Below, piece after piece: positions 41,794-49,795 of a stretch of 64,000 nucleotides of DNA. The stretch is from FCB group bacterium (lineage in GTDB: Bacteria > Zixibacteria > MSB-5A5 > GN15 > JAAZOE01), in contig JAAEQF010000591.1 of assembly GCA_024231695.1 (NCBI GenBank), positions 1 to 64,000 on the forward strand, written 5' to 3'. The notes under the pieces were generated by a model. It saw only the letters and a program-made list of their open reading frames with translations. It had not been told where the DNA came from and made no database searches. Position 1 is the first letter of the stretch, and the number at the start of each line of letters is the position of its first letter. The translations under genes and the position numbers were made by a program.

Positions 41794-41946
41794 TTAAATT
41801 TTTATCGGAAAATACGGGCCGTCCTGCTCTTTTTCGTCCTTCCTGTCTTCGCCCGGCAACTCCTTCTTCCCGAATATACGTTCCCAATTATCCTCGCCGT
41901 CTTTTGACAGCACCCGGTTTCCCTTGGAAACCAAATTCTCCTTCAT
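41794..41946 (-). CDS. 50-residue charged protein
   Basis: From ATG 41946, overlapping the TGA of the GroES-like gene as ATGA. Product opens MKENLVSKGNRVLSKDGEDN and is rich in Lys, Glu and Asp. It may be read together with GroES; no family is recognised. Confidence 0.6.
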   Translation of the reverse strand: MKENLVSKGNRVLSKDGEDNWERIFGKKELPGEDRKDEKEQDGPYFPIKI

Positions 41947-42305
41947 CGTGATTCTCCCGGTACTTCAATGTCGTCGGAAATACGGGCAAGTACATCGTCG
42001 TGAGCCAACAGCCTGTATTTCACGTTGCGCTCTCCCGCTCTCACCAAAGCAATCCCACCATAACGGGGGTACAAAATCCGGTCGCCAACGTTCAACCCGG
42101 CCTTGGCTTTTTCTTCCTCTGTGGAATCTTCAGTTACTTCGTGGAATTCGCATATCACGGCAGGGCCGATTTTCTCAACAACTCCCGTCTGCCCTGCTTG
42201 CGAATGCCGGTCGCGGATAGGTTCGGGGATAATAATCCCCCCCTTGCTTATGCTTTCTTCGATGTCTGCTCTTACAACAACCTTGGTCCCTTCAGGCTCA
42301 ATCAT
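41943..42305 (-). CDS. groES: Phage GroES-like co-chaperonin
   Basis: 120 residues, longer than the usual 95-100. The mobile-loop region SISKGGIIIPEPIRD, the strand GVVEKIGPAV, and GDRILYPRYGGI are the GroES landmarks. Phages use such proteins to direct the host GroEL to their capsid protein, as T4 gp31 does. It sits between the portal and scaffold/capsid genes, which fits that job. An insertion (ICEFHEVTEDSTEEEKAKAG) lengthens the protein. Confidence 0.9.
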   Translation of the reverse strand: MIEPEGTKVVVRADIEESISKGGIIIPEPIRDRHSQAGQTGVVEKIGPAVICEFHEVTEDSTEEEKAKAGLNVGDRILYPRYGGIALVRAGERNVKYRLLAHDDVLARISDDIEVPGESR

Positions 42306-42490
42306 TCGCGCTCCTCTTCACTGAAATTCTGTTCGACAAATCTGTCGATTGCGCTTTGCATTTTCTCACTTATATCACCGCTATCTTCTCCGTCACTAAT
42401 ACTACGGTCGAGTTTTTTTATCTCTCGGAGAAGCGCCCTGCCCGCACGGGTTTCTTTTAAATCTGCGCGTGATAACACTAATCCTTTCAT
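42302..42490 (-). CDS. Small charged protein
   Basis: 62 residues, helical, Glu/Arg/Lys-rich (LREIKKLDRSISDGEDSGDI). ATGA overlap with the gene on either side. Unknown role. Confidence 0.6.
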   Translation of the reverse strand: MKGLVLSRADLKETRAGRALLREIKKLDRSISDGEDSGDISEKMQSAIDRFVEQNFSEEERE

Positions 42491-42723
42491 TCGTTCTCCT
42501 CAAAATCTAACGTTTTCTTGGCAAACCGCACCTTCTCTTCAAGTGCGTCTATTTCCGACTTCAGCGCAACCGCCCTACATTGCGTCAAGTGGGGGTTCTC
42601 CAGGTCCAGGTAAAACAGCCCCCGTGCTTCCCCCTTCAGGTATCGGAGGTGCTGGCAAATCTGCGCCCTGTACCATCTCCCCACCGGGTGGTTCCACCAT
42701 CCCGCGAACTCCTTCTTCGTCAT
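42487..42723 (-). CDS. Small protein embedded in the portal 3' end
   Basis: 78 residues opening MTKKEFAGWWNHPVGRWYRA. Small phage proteins with a W..HPV opening and a C-terminal helical pair (VALKSEIDALEEKVRFAKKT) are common just after portal genes. Its first 149 bases overlap the portal gene in another frame, so both proteins are read from the same DNA. Confidence 0.65.
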   Translation of the reverse strand: MTKKEFAGWWNHPVGRWYRAQICQHLRYLKGEARGLFYLDLENPHLTQCRAVALKSEIDALEEKVRFAKKTLDFEENE

Positions 42724-44731
42724 TTGACACTTCCTTTTGGTACGCCGGTAGCATCTCTACCGCTTCGTCCACCTTATCGATGTATTCGTCAACTTTCCCT
42801 GCACCCTTGCCTTCCGTGCCGCCCTTGTCGGCATCAGCGTAAGACTTCGCAGTAGCAGCATAGTTTTTAACAGCATTGGACACAATTTCTATCAAACGGT
42901 CTTCAAGTTCCTTCCCTTTTAGCATCGCATCGGCAATATTCTTGTCCAAATTCTGCTGCAAACGCTTTTCCTCAATAACAAGCCGCTTTTCTTCAATTTC
43001 TAGACGCTTCATTTCTATCTCTGTTTTCGGGTCTTGCGGGGGTTGAAACTGGCCTATCAGCTTGTCAATGTCCGAAACTCGTAACGCTTCTAAATACCGC
43101 CGGTAAATTTCTTTTTCCGGTAGGCCGCTACCGCGTAATTCCATCAGTGCTTGGGCCTTAGTTAGCTTCTGAACGTCAGTAATGTCCGCTTCGTCGGAAA
43201 TCGGTACGATATCGTGGTCGGCAGCAGAAAATTCTCTCTGACAAATTATCTGCGGGTTCGTTTCTTCCGGTGCGCCAAGCTCCGGGTCGTCCAAAATCCG
43301 GAGATAATCTTCGTCCAGCATGTACAAAGAGTTCAGTCGGCGCAGTTTTTTTAGTTCAGATTTAATCGACTTGTGTATGCGCTTATAAACAGCGGAAAAA
43401 ACCTTTAGCCCCTGCTCAATTAGGGCCATTGTGGTGGTCGCGGGAACGTCCCGACCGGGATTTTGCCCCGCGAGAACATCGCTCATGGACGCCAACTCCT
43501 TACTGGAGTCTATCATTAGCCCCAAGAGTTGGAATAAAACCGTTGACGGCTCTCTTGTCGGCATTGGGACGATACTGTCGGCTAATTTCTGCCCCCGGAA
43601 CTTTACCCGCTTCCATTCGTTCATCCGGAAATACAGGCTACCGGACCTGCCGAATTTCACGTTGTCCCCGATGAACCCACCACCCCGCGTGTACATGGTC
43701 CCAGACTCTATCAGTTGGTTCAGGGTGCTGTTTATGGCCCTTGTGATAGGGGACAGTAGGCTCCCGAACCCCATGCCGTACAGCGGAATACCAGACCCTT
43801 CGTCGGGGCGGTCCAAAGACGGCATGAACCAGTAGTGAGTGAAATGGTCTATCGGGGGAATACGGTAAATTTCGCCCTTATCGTTCGTTAGAACCGAGTC
43901 GATATCAAACCGCTCAATAATCTGGACAACTTTCTCGCTATCCTTATGTACAGTAATAATATACGGTTCTTCGTACCCGTCCCCGTCCAAATCCCACCAG
44001 CGGTGCTGTTCAAGGTACTTACGGGGCCGGTCGTCGTCGTTGTTGTTGTGTTTGTCGTCCGTGTCATCACTCAGATATTCGTGCTTCAGCCAAACCCCCG
44101 AGCGAATTCTCTCTTCAATTTCGTTAGGGCGGTAGGACAAAACGTGCGTGATTCTGTTGGCGTCTTCCAGTTTGGTAGTCCAGTAATTAACAACCAAATC
44201 TTCGGCCAATACCAGTGGGGATTTGTTCTTATCGTCCAGCGGGCAGCGGTAGGTCTTTTTGAAAATCGACCCGGTTAGGCCAAGGATATGCAACCCCTTG
44301 TCCATGTCTTCTTCCCAGCCGTCCATTTCTTCGGTCAACTGGTAGTTCATTACCGTAGAAACCCGGCTCCCCCGCTTGGATTTCTTCCCGTCTGGGTCGT
44401 TGCCGATAATCGCGCACTTGGCTACTTCCCTACCCTTGATAATGGCAGGGTAAGCCCGCGCATGAAACTGGATGATAGCCGTGGCAATGGAAGGGAACTT
44501 AATGTTGGAAACAATTTCCCCACCTTCGCAAGTCTTGCTCTCGTTTAACTGCCGGGCAAGCTCGTTTACTTCCTTGTTGGTTTCGTGCCAACCGGCTTCT
44601 TCCCGGCTTTTCCAATCAATATTAAAATCTTCGCAAACCCGCCGGCCAATATCGTCCCGCACATCTTCTTTCAATGCGTCGGCGATGTTCTTCTCTTTAA
44701 TTAGGTCGCGGAGTTTTTTTATAGAATCCAT
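42575..44731 (-). CDS. Portal protein
   Basis: 718 residues, the size of N4/P22-class portals. It has a mixed N-terminal wing, YGMGFGSLLSPITRAINSTL in the crown/stem region, GRDVPATTTMALIEQGLKVF, and a long C-terminal coiled coil (EMKRLEIEEKRLVIEEKRLQ). The final 50 residues are Pro/Gly-rich (PPGGEMVQGADLPAPPIPEG) and are encoded by DNA shared with the 78-residue gene. It would form the DNA channel at the capsid vertex and bind the terminase. Confidence 0.88.
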   Translation of the reverse strand: MDSIKKLRDLIKEKNIADALKEDVRDDIGRRVCEDFNIDWKSREEAGWHETNKEVNELARQLNESKTCEGGEIVSNIKFPSIATAIIQFHARAYPAIIKGREVAKCAIIGNDPDGKKSKRGSRVSTVMNYQLTEEMDGWEEDMDKGLHILGLTGSIFKKTYRCPLDDKNKSPLVLAEDLVVNYWTTKLEDANRITHVLSYRPNEIEERIRSGVWLKHEYLSDDTDDKHNNNDDDRPRKYLEQHRWWDLDGDGYEEPYIITVHKDSEKVVQIIERFDIDSVLTNDKGEIYRIPPIDHFTHYWFMPSLDRPDEGSGIPLYGMGFGSLLSPITRAINSTLNQLIESGTMYTRGGGFIGDNVKFGRSGSLYFRMNEWKRVKFRGQKLADSIVPMPTREPSTVLFQLLGLMIDSSKELASMSDVLAGQNPGRDVPATTTMALIEQGLKVFSAVYKRIHKSIKSELKKLRRLNSLYMLDEDYLRILDDPELGAPEETNPQIICQREFSAADHDIVPISDEADITDVQKLTKAQALMELRGSGLPEKEIYRRYLEALRVSDIDKLIGQFQPPQDPKTEIEMKRLEIEEKRLVIEEKRLQQNLDKNIADAMLKGKELEDRLIEIVSNAVKNYAATAKSYADADKGGTEGKGAGKVDEYIDKVDEAVEMLPAYQKEVSNDEEGVRGMVEPPGGEMVQGADLPAPPIPEGGSTGAVLPGPGEPPLDAM

Positions 44732-44739
44732 TTATGTTC

Positions 44740-45126
44740 CTACTGCCAAGAAAAACAGCAACTTGCCGCAAAACGTTGCCGTAGAGAAGCGAAATCCTGT
44801 TGCATTTCTATTTCAGGCGTTCTGCGCCAGTATAGTTTTTTTGCCTTTCTTCGTTTCATTTCCGCTACCATTTTTTCTAAGTTCCGGTATAAATAGAAAA
44901 TGTGGCATGAAGGATAGTGTTGTTTTCGATTTCTGGTTGAGAACGTGAAATGATTATACGCTACATCCGGTTCCTTTATCGAAGCGGAAACAGCCCCTAC
45001 TGCCGCTTGGTATCCGGTGTTGAAAACAAAACTATCGTCGTAAACGCGGGCGGGGTAAATAACTTCTTCGACCGCACCTTCCAAAAGGTCTTGGCATTCT
45101 TTTAACGCCGCTCTGATTTTATTCAT
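44740..45126 (-). CDS. Hypothetical protein between terminase and portal
   Basis: 128 residues from ATG 45126, which overlaps the terminase stop (TAATG). Basic, with an aromatic middle (NRKQHYPSCHIFYLYRNLEK). No domain is recognised; packaging or head completion role possible from position. Confidence 0.6.
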   Translation of the reverse strand: MNKIRAALKECQDLLEGAVEEVIYPARVYDDSFVFNTGYQAAVGAVSASIKEPDVAYNHFTFSTRNRKQHYPSCHIFYLYRNLEKMVAEMKRRKAKKLYWRRTPEIEMQQDFASLRQRFAASCCFSWQ

Positions 45127-46640
45127 TACCATCCAGTAATCGGGTCTACGTTCGTCGCCCGAACAGGTTGTTCGTTATAGTCGTCTGCTTCTTCGTATTC
45201 GGTATCCAAAAGTAACAGCCGGTACAGGTTTTCACAGAAATCGTCGTCCACTTTGCTCGGTTTCCCTAATTTGTCGTACATCCATTTTTCAATGTGTTCG
45301 ATAGTTTTCCGCATGTCATGGAAAAACCATAACGAAGGTTCGTTATTTAGCCCCTTCAAGTGGTTGTTTATCTCGATTATCCCGCTGGTCTTATCCTTGC
45401 ACGCTGTCTCCAAAACGTGTCCATGCCGGTTCAGTACCCGGTCTATTTTGTCGAATGTCGTGTTGTCGTTGTTCTTGTCACCCTTTGCCAGTGGATCGCA
45501 TATAAAACGATTAGCCCGCAGAGCGTACCGAGAAATAAGACGAATAACATGCTCCGCAATGCTTGTACCGTCGCCATGCTCCCAGATTTCAAAGCACGCA
45601 ACCCTTTCGTTCTTAGAGTTCGTAGCGACGGCCAATACCGCTTGCTCTTTGCGGGGGTGTATGTCAAACGCGAAGTCTACCAGCCAATCGGACGGGATTG
45701 GGTACCGGTCTTTTATATGTATGTGCCGGTCGAAATCAGAACAAACCAAACCTTCTAAATAAGCCGGTTTCCCGTCTACACGAGCCTTGATTTCAGCCGG
45801 GGTAAGTTTGGATTTAAAATCGTTGACATTATCTTCTGTAATCCCAAAACCGACATTGACGTACATATCACCGTCAACTGCGAAAATCCTTCTGTCTGGC
45901 CGTCCATCTTCATCTAATTTCTTAATAATATCAGTGTGTATCCAGGGTTGCTCTAACAAAGTGGCAGCAATGAACTCCCGGCCACCCCTGTCGATTAAAC
46001 CACGCGAGTTGGCAACATAAACGTCACGCTTCGGCGGTTCGTCAAACGCAATCAAATCCCCATGCCACCCTTCGTGAAGCATGGATTCCTGCTTGTTACT
46101 CATCAACTCAAGAGTGGAGCCGCTTTCTTCGTCAGTAAAAAACGCTTCGACGCCCAGACTATTCTTTTTTACCGCCAACTTCCGCGATTGGGGCCACCAT
46201 TCCTTGAACGCCGGTACCACAACCGTCTTTATCTCCTTCTCCCAATCCTGTCCTACCAACCGAACCTTGCGCGGCTTGTTGTGGGGAAAAAGATAGCTTA
46301 AATCAGTCCCGTCCCACAAATACTTCGCTGTCATCGTGGAAATGCACAACCAAATAAGAGTGGTTGTTTTCCCTATTCGGTTCCCACCCGTATAAGCAAA
46401 CGTCTTTAGTTGCGGTTTCAGCCATGCTTGCAACAGCCGCTCCTGCAACGGGTTGAAACCAGGATTAGGGGGCTTGGTAACATAGTAAATCGGGTTGGCG
46501 TCCCGATGAGTCTGGACAACAGCAGCAGCCTTCGCTCTCGCAGCGTTCTCGCGCTCTAACTCAGCTATTATCTGGGCTTCGGTTAGCCCGAGTGTCGGGT
46601 CAGTCTCTATCAGCCCCCCTATGTTACGCTTCCTACTCAC
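45126..46640 (-). CDS. terL: Terminase large subunit
   Basis: 504 residues. Walker A GGNRIGKTTT at 85-94, Walker B LIAFDEPP with the catalytic Asp200-Glu201, and a C-terminal RNase H-like nuclease part opening WLVDFAFDIHP near 320 and later FICDPLAKGDKNNDN. It pumps and cuts DNA during packaging. The start is GTG 46640, inside an inverted repeat and 5 bases after a small upstream reading. No better start is visible. Confidence 0.92.
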   Translation of the reverse strand: MSRKRNIGGLIETDPTLGLTEAQIIAELERENAARAKAAAVVQTHRDANPIYYVTKPPNPGFNPLQERLLQAWLKPQLKTFAYTGGNRIGKTTTLIWLCISTMTAKYLWDGTDLSYLFPHNKPRKVRLVGQDWEKEIKTVVVPAFKEWWPQSRKLAVKKNSLGVEAFFTDEESGSTLELMSNKQESMLHEGWHGDLIAFDEPPKRDVYVANSRGLIDRGGREFIAATLLEQPWIHTDIIKKLDEDGRPDRRIFAVDGDMYVNVGFGITEDNVNDFKSKLTPAEIKARVDGKPAYLEGLVCSDFDRHIHIKDRYPIPSDWLVDFAFDIHPRKEQAVLAVATNSKNERVACFEIWEHGDGTSIAEHVIRLISRYALRANRFICDPLAKGDKNNDNTTFDKIDRVLNRHGHVLETACKDKTSGIIEINNHLKGLNNEPSLWFFHDMRKTIEHIEKWMYDKLGKPSKVDDDFCENLYRLLLLDTEYEEADDYNEQPVRATNVDPITGW

Positions 46641-46659
46641 TTCCCTATAAGTGAGTAGG
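46632..46659 (-). promoter_or_regulatory. Hairpin covering the terL start codon
   Basis: CCTACTCAC (minus strand 46659-46651), loop of 10 bases, then GTGAGTAGG (46640-46632): a perfect 9-bp stem. The GTG start is the first triplet of the 3' arm, and the only ribosome-site-like bases (AGGGA) are in the loop. The fold could hold back terL translation. Confidence 0.6.
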
Positions 46660-46836
46660 CCATGATATCTCTACGGTTAAAGACCACCACCAAAACTTTA
46701 ATAGAAAATACACATCTTCCCAGTGTTCCCACTCCCCACGCTCTGCCTTCCACCCTACCCCACGGTTCAACATTCGCTGGAAACTTAAGAGAACAAAGTA
46801 ACCAAACAAGCTGAAAGAATATCGCCGGTCCCGCAC
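46645..46836 (-). CDS. Possible small protein upstream of terL
   Basis: 63 codons from GTG 46836 with AAGGGAG 6 bases before it. Product (M)RDRRYSFSLFGYFVLLSFQR, then a Trp-rich part WEHWEDVYFLLKFWWWSLTV, ending 4 bases before the terL start. Good ribosome site and coupling support it, an unusual composition argues against. Confidence 0.45.
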   Translation of the reverse strand: MRDRRYSFSLFGYFVLLSFQRMLNRGVGWKAERGEWEHWEDVYFLLKFWWWSLTVEISWPTHL

Positions 46837-46875
46837 TACTGCTCCCTTAGTTGAATGCCCTCCCAAACGGGAAGC

Positions 46876-46992
46876 CTACAAAGTTCCGGTTGATAAACAG
46901 AAGAAAACGTAACTTCTTGTAGGTCGTTTTAGTTCTACCTTGCCGCCTTCCAACTTACGCACTTCACAGAGCTTAATTCTTGCTGCCTTCAA
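46876..46992 (-). CDS. Possible 38-residue peptide
   Basis: TTG 46992 with AAGG about 7 bases upstream. Product (M)KAARIKLCEVRKLEGGKVEL then KRPTRSYVFFCLSTGTL. Looks coding in residue pattern but short and with a poor start. Confidence 0.3.
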   Translation of the reverse strand: MKAARIKLCEVRKLEGGKVELKRPTRSYVFFCLSTGTL

Positions 46993-47133
46993 CCCTGAAC
47001 CTTGCGGACGTTAGAATTGGTTTGTAGCCTGCTTTACCGGCAGGTTGCCTGTTGGCGGTTTAGTCGACTTTGCGAAAAGCCGGAACGCTTCTGTTTTACC
47101 GGTTTTTATCTCCGCTCGTAGGGCTTGCTTGTC

Positions 47134-47643
47134 TCACTCGATTAAATCTGTAACAGCGTTCGCAATCTCTAACTTCCCGTCAATCAAGGACGGTTCCTCA
47201 GAATATAAACTCTGCCGAACGTCCCGTGTTTCAGCATCGTAAAAACGGCGCACCTTAATCTCTATCTGCGTCCCACCCGGTCCTTCCACAAACCCTTCCC
47301 GGATGTTCCGATCACCCACACCGTCCCACATAGCAAATTCCTTCCCTGCTAAATCCCTGCGGCGGTGAACCCATTCTGCAATCGTCTTTGTTACCGCTTC
47401 GTCACCAAACATCACAGTAACTTCAGTCGCTAAGTTCGTGCGCTGAATCGCTATCCGTAAACGTAGAATCTCCTTTAAAACGTCGCTGTGGGCTTGCAAC
47501 CAACTTATAACCTTGGCCCCCTGGTTCTCGTACTGCGGTGTCTCTAATGAAGAAATCGCGCAATGTTTCGATACCATCACCCGTAGTTCTTCCGCTTTCC
47601 GGTCCAAATCCTTTACCTTCTTCAACGCTTCGATCAGTTTCAT
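47134..47643 (-). CDS. DIP1984/DUF6847-like protein
   Basis: 169 residues. MKLIEALKKVKDLDRKAEEL at the start, RLRIAIQRTNLATEV, WVHRRRDLAGKEFAM and a C-terminal IEIKVRRFYDAETRDV fit the DIP1984 (septicolysin-like, DUF6847) family, normally a bacterial protein of unknown role made of a helical hairpin and beta units. It lies between the two terminase candidates. Whether it acts in packaging is unknown. Confidence 0.75.
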   Translation of the reverse strand: MKLIEALKKVKDLDRKAEELRVMVSKHCAISSLETPQYENQGAKVISWLQAHSDVLKEILRLRIAIQRTNLATEVTVMFGDEAVTKTIAEWVHRRRDLAGKEFAMWDGVGDRNIREGFVEGPGGTQIEIKVRRFYDAETRDVRQSLYSEEPSLIDGKLEIANAVTDLIE

Positions 47644-48078
47644 GCTTTCTCCCTTAATTGGTAATCCTTGGCTGATTAACCCCGCTTGCTACCGCTTGTC
47701 GGTAATGTGTTGCCGGTTGAAACCCTTTTTGTGGATTTTTTTAAATTCGAAAACCCTTTTTGTGCTTTCGTGGTCAGACATGGACCCTATGTAGTAGATA
47801 CCGGGGTGCCTGGGGGGCTCCCCCCTACCCTACCGCTCCCCCCCCTTGACTTTCTGCGGGTGAGCCATTACCATCCCGGTGGTGCCGCTCTGTGCTGGCC
47901 TGGTGCCTTGTGCGACCCCTATCCGTTACGATCTAACGTTGCCATCTCATGCGACGGCCACACAGGGAGTAAGGAGCGCAACCAGTATGGGTTGTGATAC
48001 CAGCCACTTAGCCGGTTGAGTCTGATAAGATACATTATGTAAACTTTCTTGCCCCGTCGTACACTATCAACAAGGAAG
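47644..48078. other. 435-bp stretch without a firm gene
   Basis: Two short minus-strand readings are possible: 47689-47781 (30 residues, MSDHESTKRVFEFKKIHKKG, weak AGGG site) and 47919-48035 (38 residues, MYLIRLNRLSGWYHNPYWLR, no ribosome site). Also seen: a direct repeat GAAA-CCCTTTTTGTG at about 47720-47760 (two copies), and a GC palindrome GGGGGGCTCCCCCC near 47813 without a T-run. A packaging start site (cos or pac) could lie here, between terminase genes, but no sequence proves it. Confidence 0.5.
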
Positions 48079-48600
48079 TCAGCTAGTTGCACCGCTCCGG
48101 ACTGCTACCAGGGCCGCTTCAAGTTGGCGTATCCGGCCCGAACTGCGGAGGAATTCGTCTTCAGCCGAAGCCACGGCTAGATTCTCGGTTGATTCGCCCT
48201 TGAGCAAGCGTACCTTGTCCTGTTGGATACCGCCGGCCACGGTCAAGGAGTGAACTCCCGATACCTTTTGGTTGGGCGACAGTGCATCTAAGTCGGTTTC
48301 ATCCGTCCTAAGAATCGAATCGGTGAACCGCTCCCGAGCAATCTGGATACGCATTAGGGCCGCCTCGTTGATATCGACTTGATATTCTCGATAACGGTCT
48401 AAATACTGGTATTCAGGGCGATTTTTATCGGCATACTTCCAAATGGCTGATGTTGTAACTCCCTGGTGTTGGGCGATGTCCGGCATAGACACACCGGCAT
48501 CAAGCAGCTCATCAACTTTAACCGGGTCAATTTTCCTTGGTTTCCCAAGGCACCGTCTATCCGGTTGGCCGTCCTTACGCAGTCGAATAGCTTCAGTCAT
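48079..48600 (-). CDS. Terminase small subunit candidate
   Basis: 173 residues. N-terminal helix-turn-helix LLDAGVSMPDIAQHQGVTTSAIWKY near 32-56, then a helical central part and helical C-terminus, the plan of small terminases that recognise the packaging site. It precedes terL with one gene between. The DNA-binding reading is strong, the terminase reading comes from gene order. Confidence 0.65.
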   Translation of the reverse strand: MTEAIRLRKDGQPDRRCLGKPRKIDPVKVDELLDAGVSMPDIAQHQGVTTSAIWKYADKNRPEYQYLDRYREYQVDINEAALMRIQIARERFTDSILRTDETDLDALSPNQKVSGVHSLTVAGGIQQDKVRLLKGESTENLAVASAEDEFLRSSGRIRQLEAALVAVRSGATS

Positions 48601-48751
48601 CCCGAAGTTGCACCCCCGAAATCATCCAACGAAACGCAATCCAGTAATTATATGCGGCGGCACTATCAGAGTGTTGGCCGTCGTCTGTGAGCCACATTCC
48701 GTACTGTGATAGTGGATAAGCTCCTGCTGGTTTTGTTCCCCGTTTGGTCAT
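48593..48751 (-). CDS. Small hypothetical protein
   Basis: 52 residues from ATG 48751, product MTKRGTKPAGAYPLSQYGMW, ending AFRWMISGVQLRDD. Its stop overlaps the start of the terminase small subunit candidate, implying co-translation. First gene of the leftward late block as visible here. Function unknown. Confidence 0.6.
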   Translation of the reverse strand: MTKRGTKPAGAYPLSQYGMWLTDDGQHSDSAAAYNYWIAFRWMISGVQLRDD

Positions 48752-48757
48752 GATTGC

Positions 48758-48770
48758 ACCCGATTCGGGT
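48758..48770. promoter_or_regulatory. Palindrome ACCCGATTCGGGT upstream of the late block
   Basis: A perfect 13-base palindrome (ACCCGA-T-TCGGGT) lies 7 bases upstream of the ATG at 48751 and 40 bases ahead of the opposite reading at 48810. An operator-like position, but no clear -35/-10 pair is seen around it. Confidence 0.4.
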
Positions 48771-48809
48771 CGGATTTGGCCTGTTTCACCTTCAAAATAG
48801 GCCGATATT

Positions 48810-49130
48810 TTGAAATCTGGGCGTGTTGTGCGGGCGAAGGTGCTGGAATTGCGTCAGATTTTATGTTTGGTGCTGAAAGATACACAACTATCCCCCAAAG
48901 CCCTGCGTGATAACGATCTATGTAGTGTTGAAATTATTGCGTCCCGTCTATTGTCAGCCGGATTAAACAATGTGGCTCCGGTCCAGCTTGCACACATTAC
49001 CAACGGGTTCCGACCCCGAGGATTTAAAATCGCCTGTGTTATGCTTACACGGCGACCAGGCTATTTTGTCGATATCCCAGGATCGAGGCCGGGAATTTCG
49101 GGGGCCGGATTATCAGCCCTGACAGGATAA
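48810..49130 (+). CDS. Possible plus-strand gene in the terminase-regulator gap
   Basis: A 106-codon reading; start uncertain (TTG 48810 or GTG 48828). The residue pattern (VLELRQILCLVLKDTQLSPK, then SVEIIASRLLSAGLNNVAPV) looks like a real helical protein, and no minus-strand gene covers the stretch. No ribosome site of quality. The 77 bases after its stop contain three small inverted repeats (GCTCAC/GTGAGC, GCTGC/GCAGC, CTCCCC/GGGAG). Confidence 0.4.
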   Translation: MKSGRVVRAKVLELRQILCLVLKDTQLSPKALRDNDLCSVEIIASRLLSAGLNNVAPVQLAHITNGFRPRGFKIACVMLTRRPGYFVDIPGSRPGISGAGLSALTG

Positions 49131-49207
49131 TTTCGATTGTGTTGCTCACTCCCTCCCGTGAGCGTTGCTGCGTTGCAGCCCTCTCCCCATATAAGGGAGC
49201 ACTTTAC

Positions 49208-49618
49208 CTAATTAGTAGTTGTCCAACTGTGGAACTTGGCTGTTGGTTTGGGTTTGCGTTTAATCCGAGTGCGAACTCTTGTCATAAGTTGCCAATAGTT
49301 TACCTGAGAAATCCCCATTTCGGAGCAAACTTCGTCCTGTTCTAACCCCCGTAAAAGATATGAAGTGAACTCCGCTTCGCGTTCTGACATATTCACCGAA
49401 CGGCGGAGGATAGGTGGGAGGGGGGAAGAATAAACAATCGGTTTAGACGGTATTAGTTCACGTTTAGAAACATGGTCTTGCGATATATATAACTCAACCT
49501 CCGGGCATGGTGTAGAACACACCGCACGAGATGGACAACTACCGCAAAAATCTTGCATTTCTTTTTCGTCCAAGTCTTTCCCCTCTATATATAGTAAATT
49601 TCCTGACAAACTTGGCAT
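49208..49618 (-). CDS. Cys-rich HTH transcription regulator
   Basis: 136 residues from ATG 49618. An N-terminal cluster CGSCPSRAVCSTPCPEVE may bind metal. The C-terminal half, SEREAEFTSYLLRGLEQDEV then CSEMGISQVNYWQLMTRVRT, is a sigma/LuxR-like helix-turn-helix. Phage proteins with this pairing control late or middle genes. It faces a plus operon across a 330-bp region with palindromic sites. Confidence 0.7.
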   Translation of the reverse strand: MPSLSGNLLYIEGKDLDEKEMQDFCGSCPSRAVCSTPCPEVELYISQDHVSKRELIPSKPIVYSSPLPPILRRSVNMSEREAEFTSYLLRGLEQDEVCSEMGISQVNYWQLMTRVRTRIKRKPKPTAKFHSWTTTN

Positions 49619-49687
49619 CAACCTTGCTTACACCATACCATCTATGCCACAGGATATCAATGCGAAATCGATGCCATTTCCCCCTGA

Positions 49688-49704
49688 GTGACAAATTTTG
49701 TCAC
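49688..49704. promoter_or_regulatory. Operator-like palindrome, site 1
   Basis: GTGACAAATTTTGTCAC is a perfect 17-base palindrome. It matches 49779-49795 at 14 of 17 positions. Repressor half-sites of this TGACAA type are common in phages. Confidence 0.65.
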
Positions 49705-49778
49705 CCCATGACAAAAATAAGCACACTATGATTTCAGACACTTACAGGTGATTTGCCCGTAACCCATTGATTTCATTG

Positions 49779-49795
49779 GTGACAATTTTTGTCCT
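49779..49795. promoter_or_regulatory. Operator-like palindrome, site 2
   Basis: GTGACAATTTTTGTCCT, an imperfect version of site 1, 91 bases (centre to centre) away. Two or more sites with this spacing suggest cooperative binding or looping (inference). Confidence 0.55.

Noticed and set aside
47000-47134. Stop-codon reassignment as explanation of the continuing frame after the DIP1984-like gene
   Set aside because: TGA, TAA and TAG all interrupt the frame in turn, and other genes end normally at all three stops.
47813-47826. GGGGGGCTCCCCCC palindrome as terminator
   Set aside because: No loop room and no T-run on either side; recorded only as a GC palindrome.
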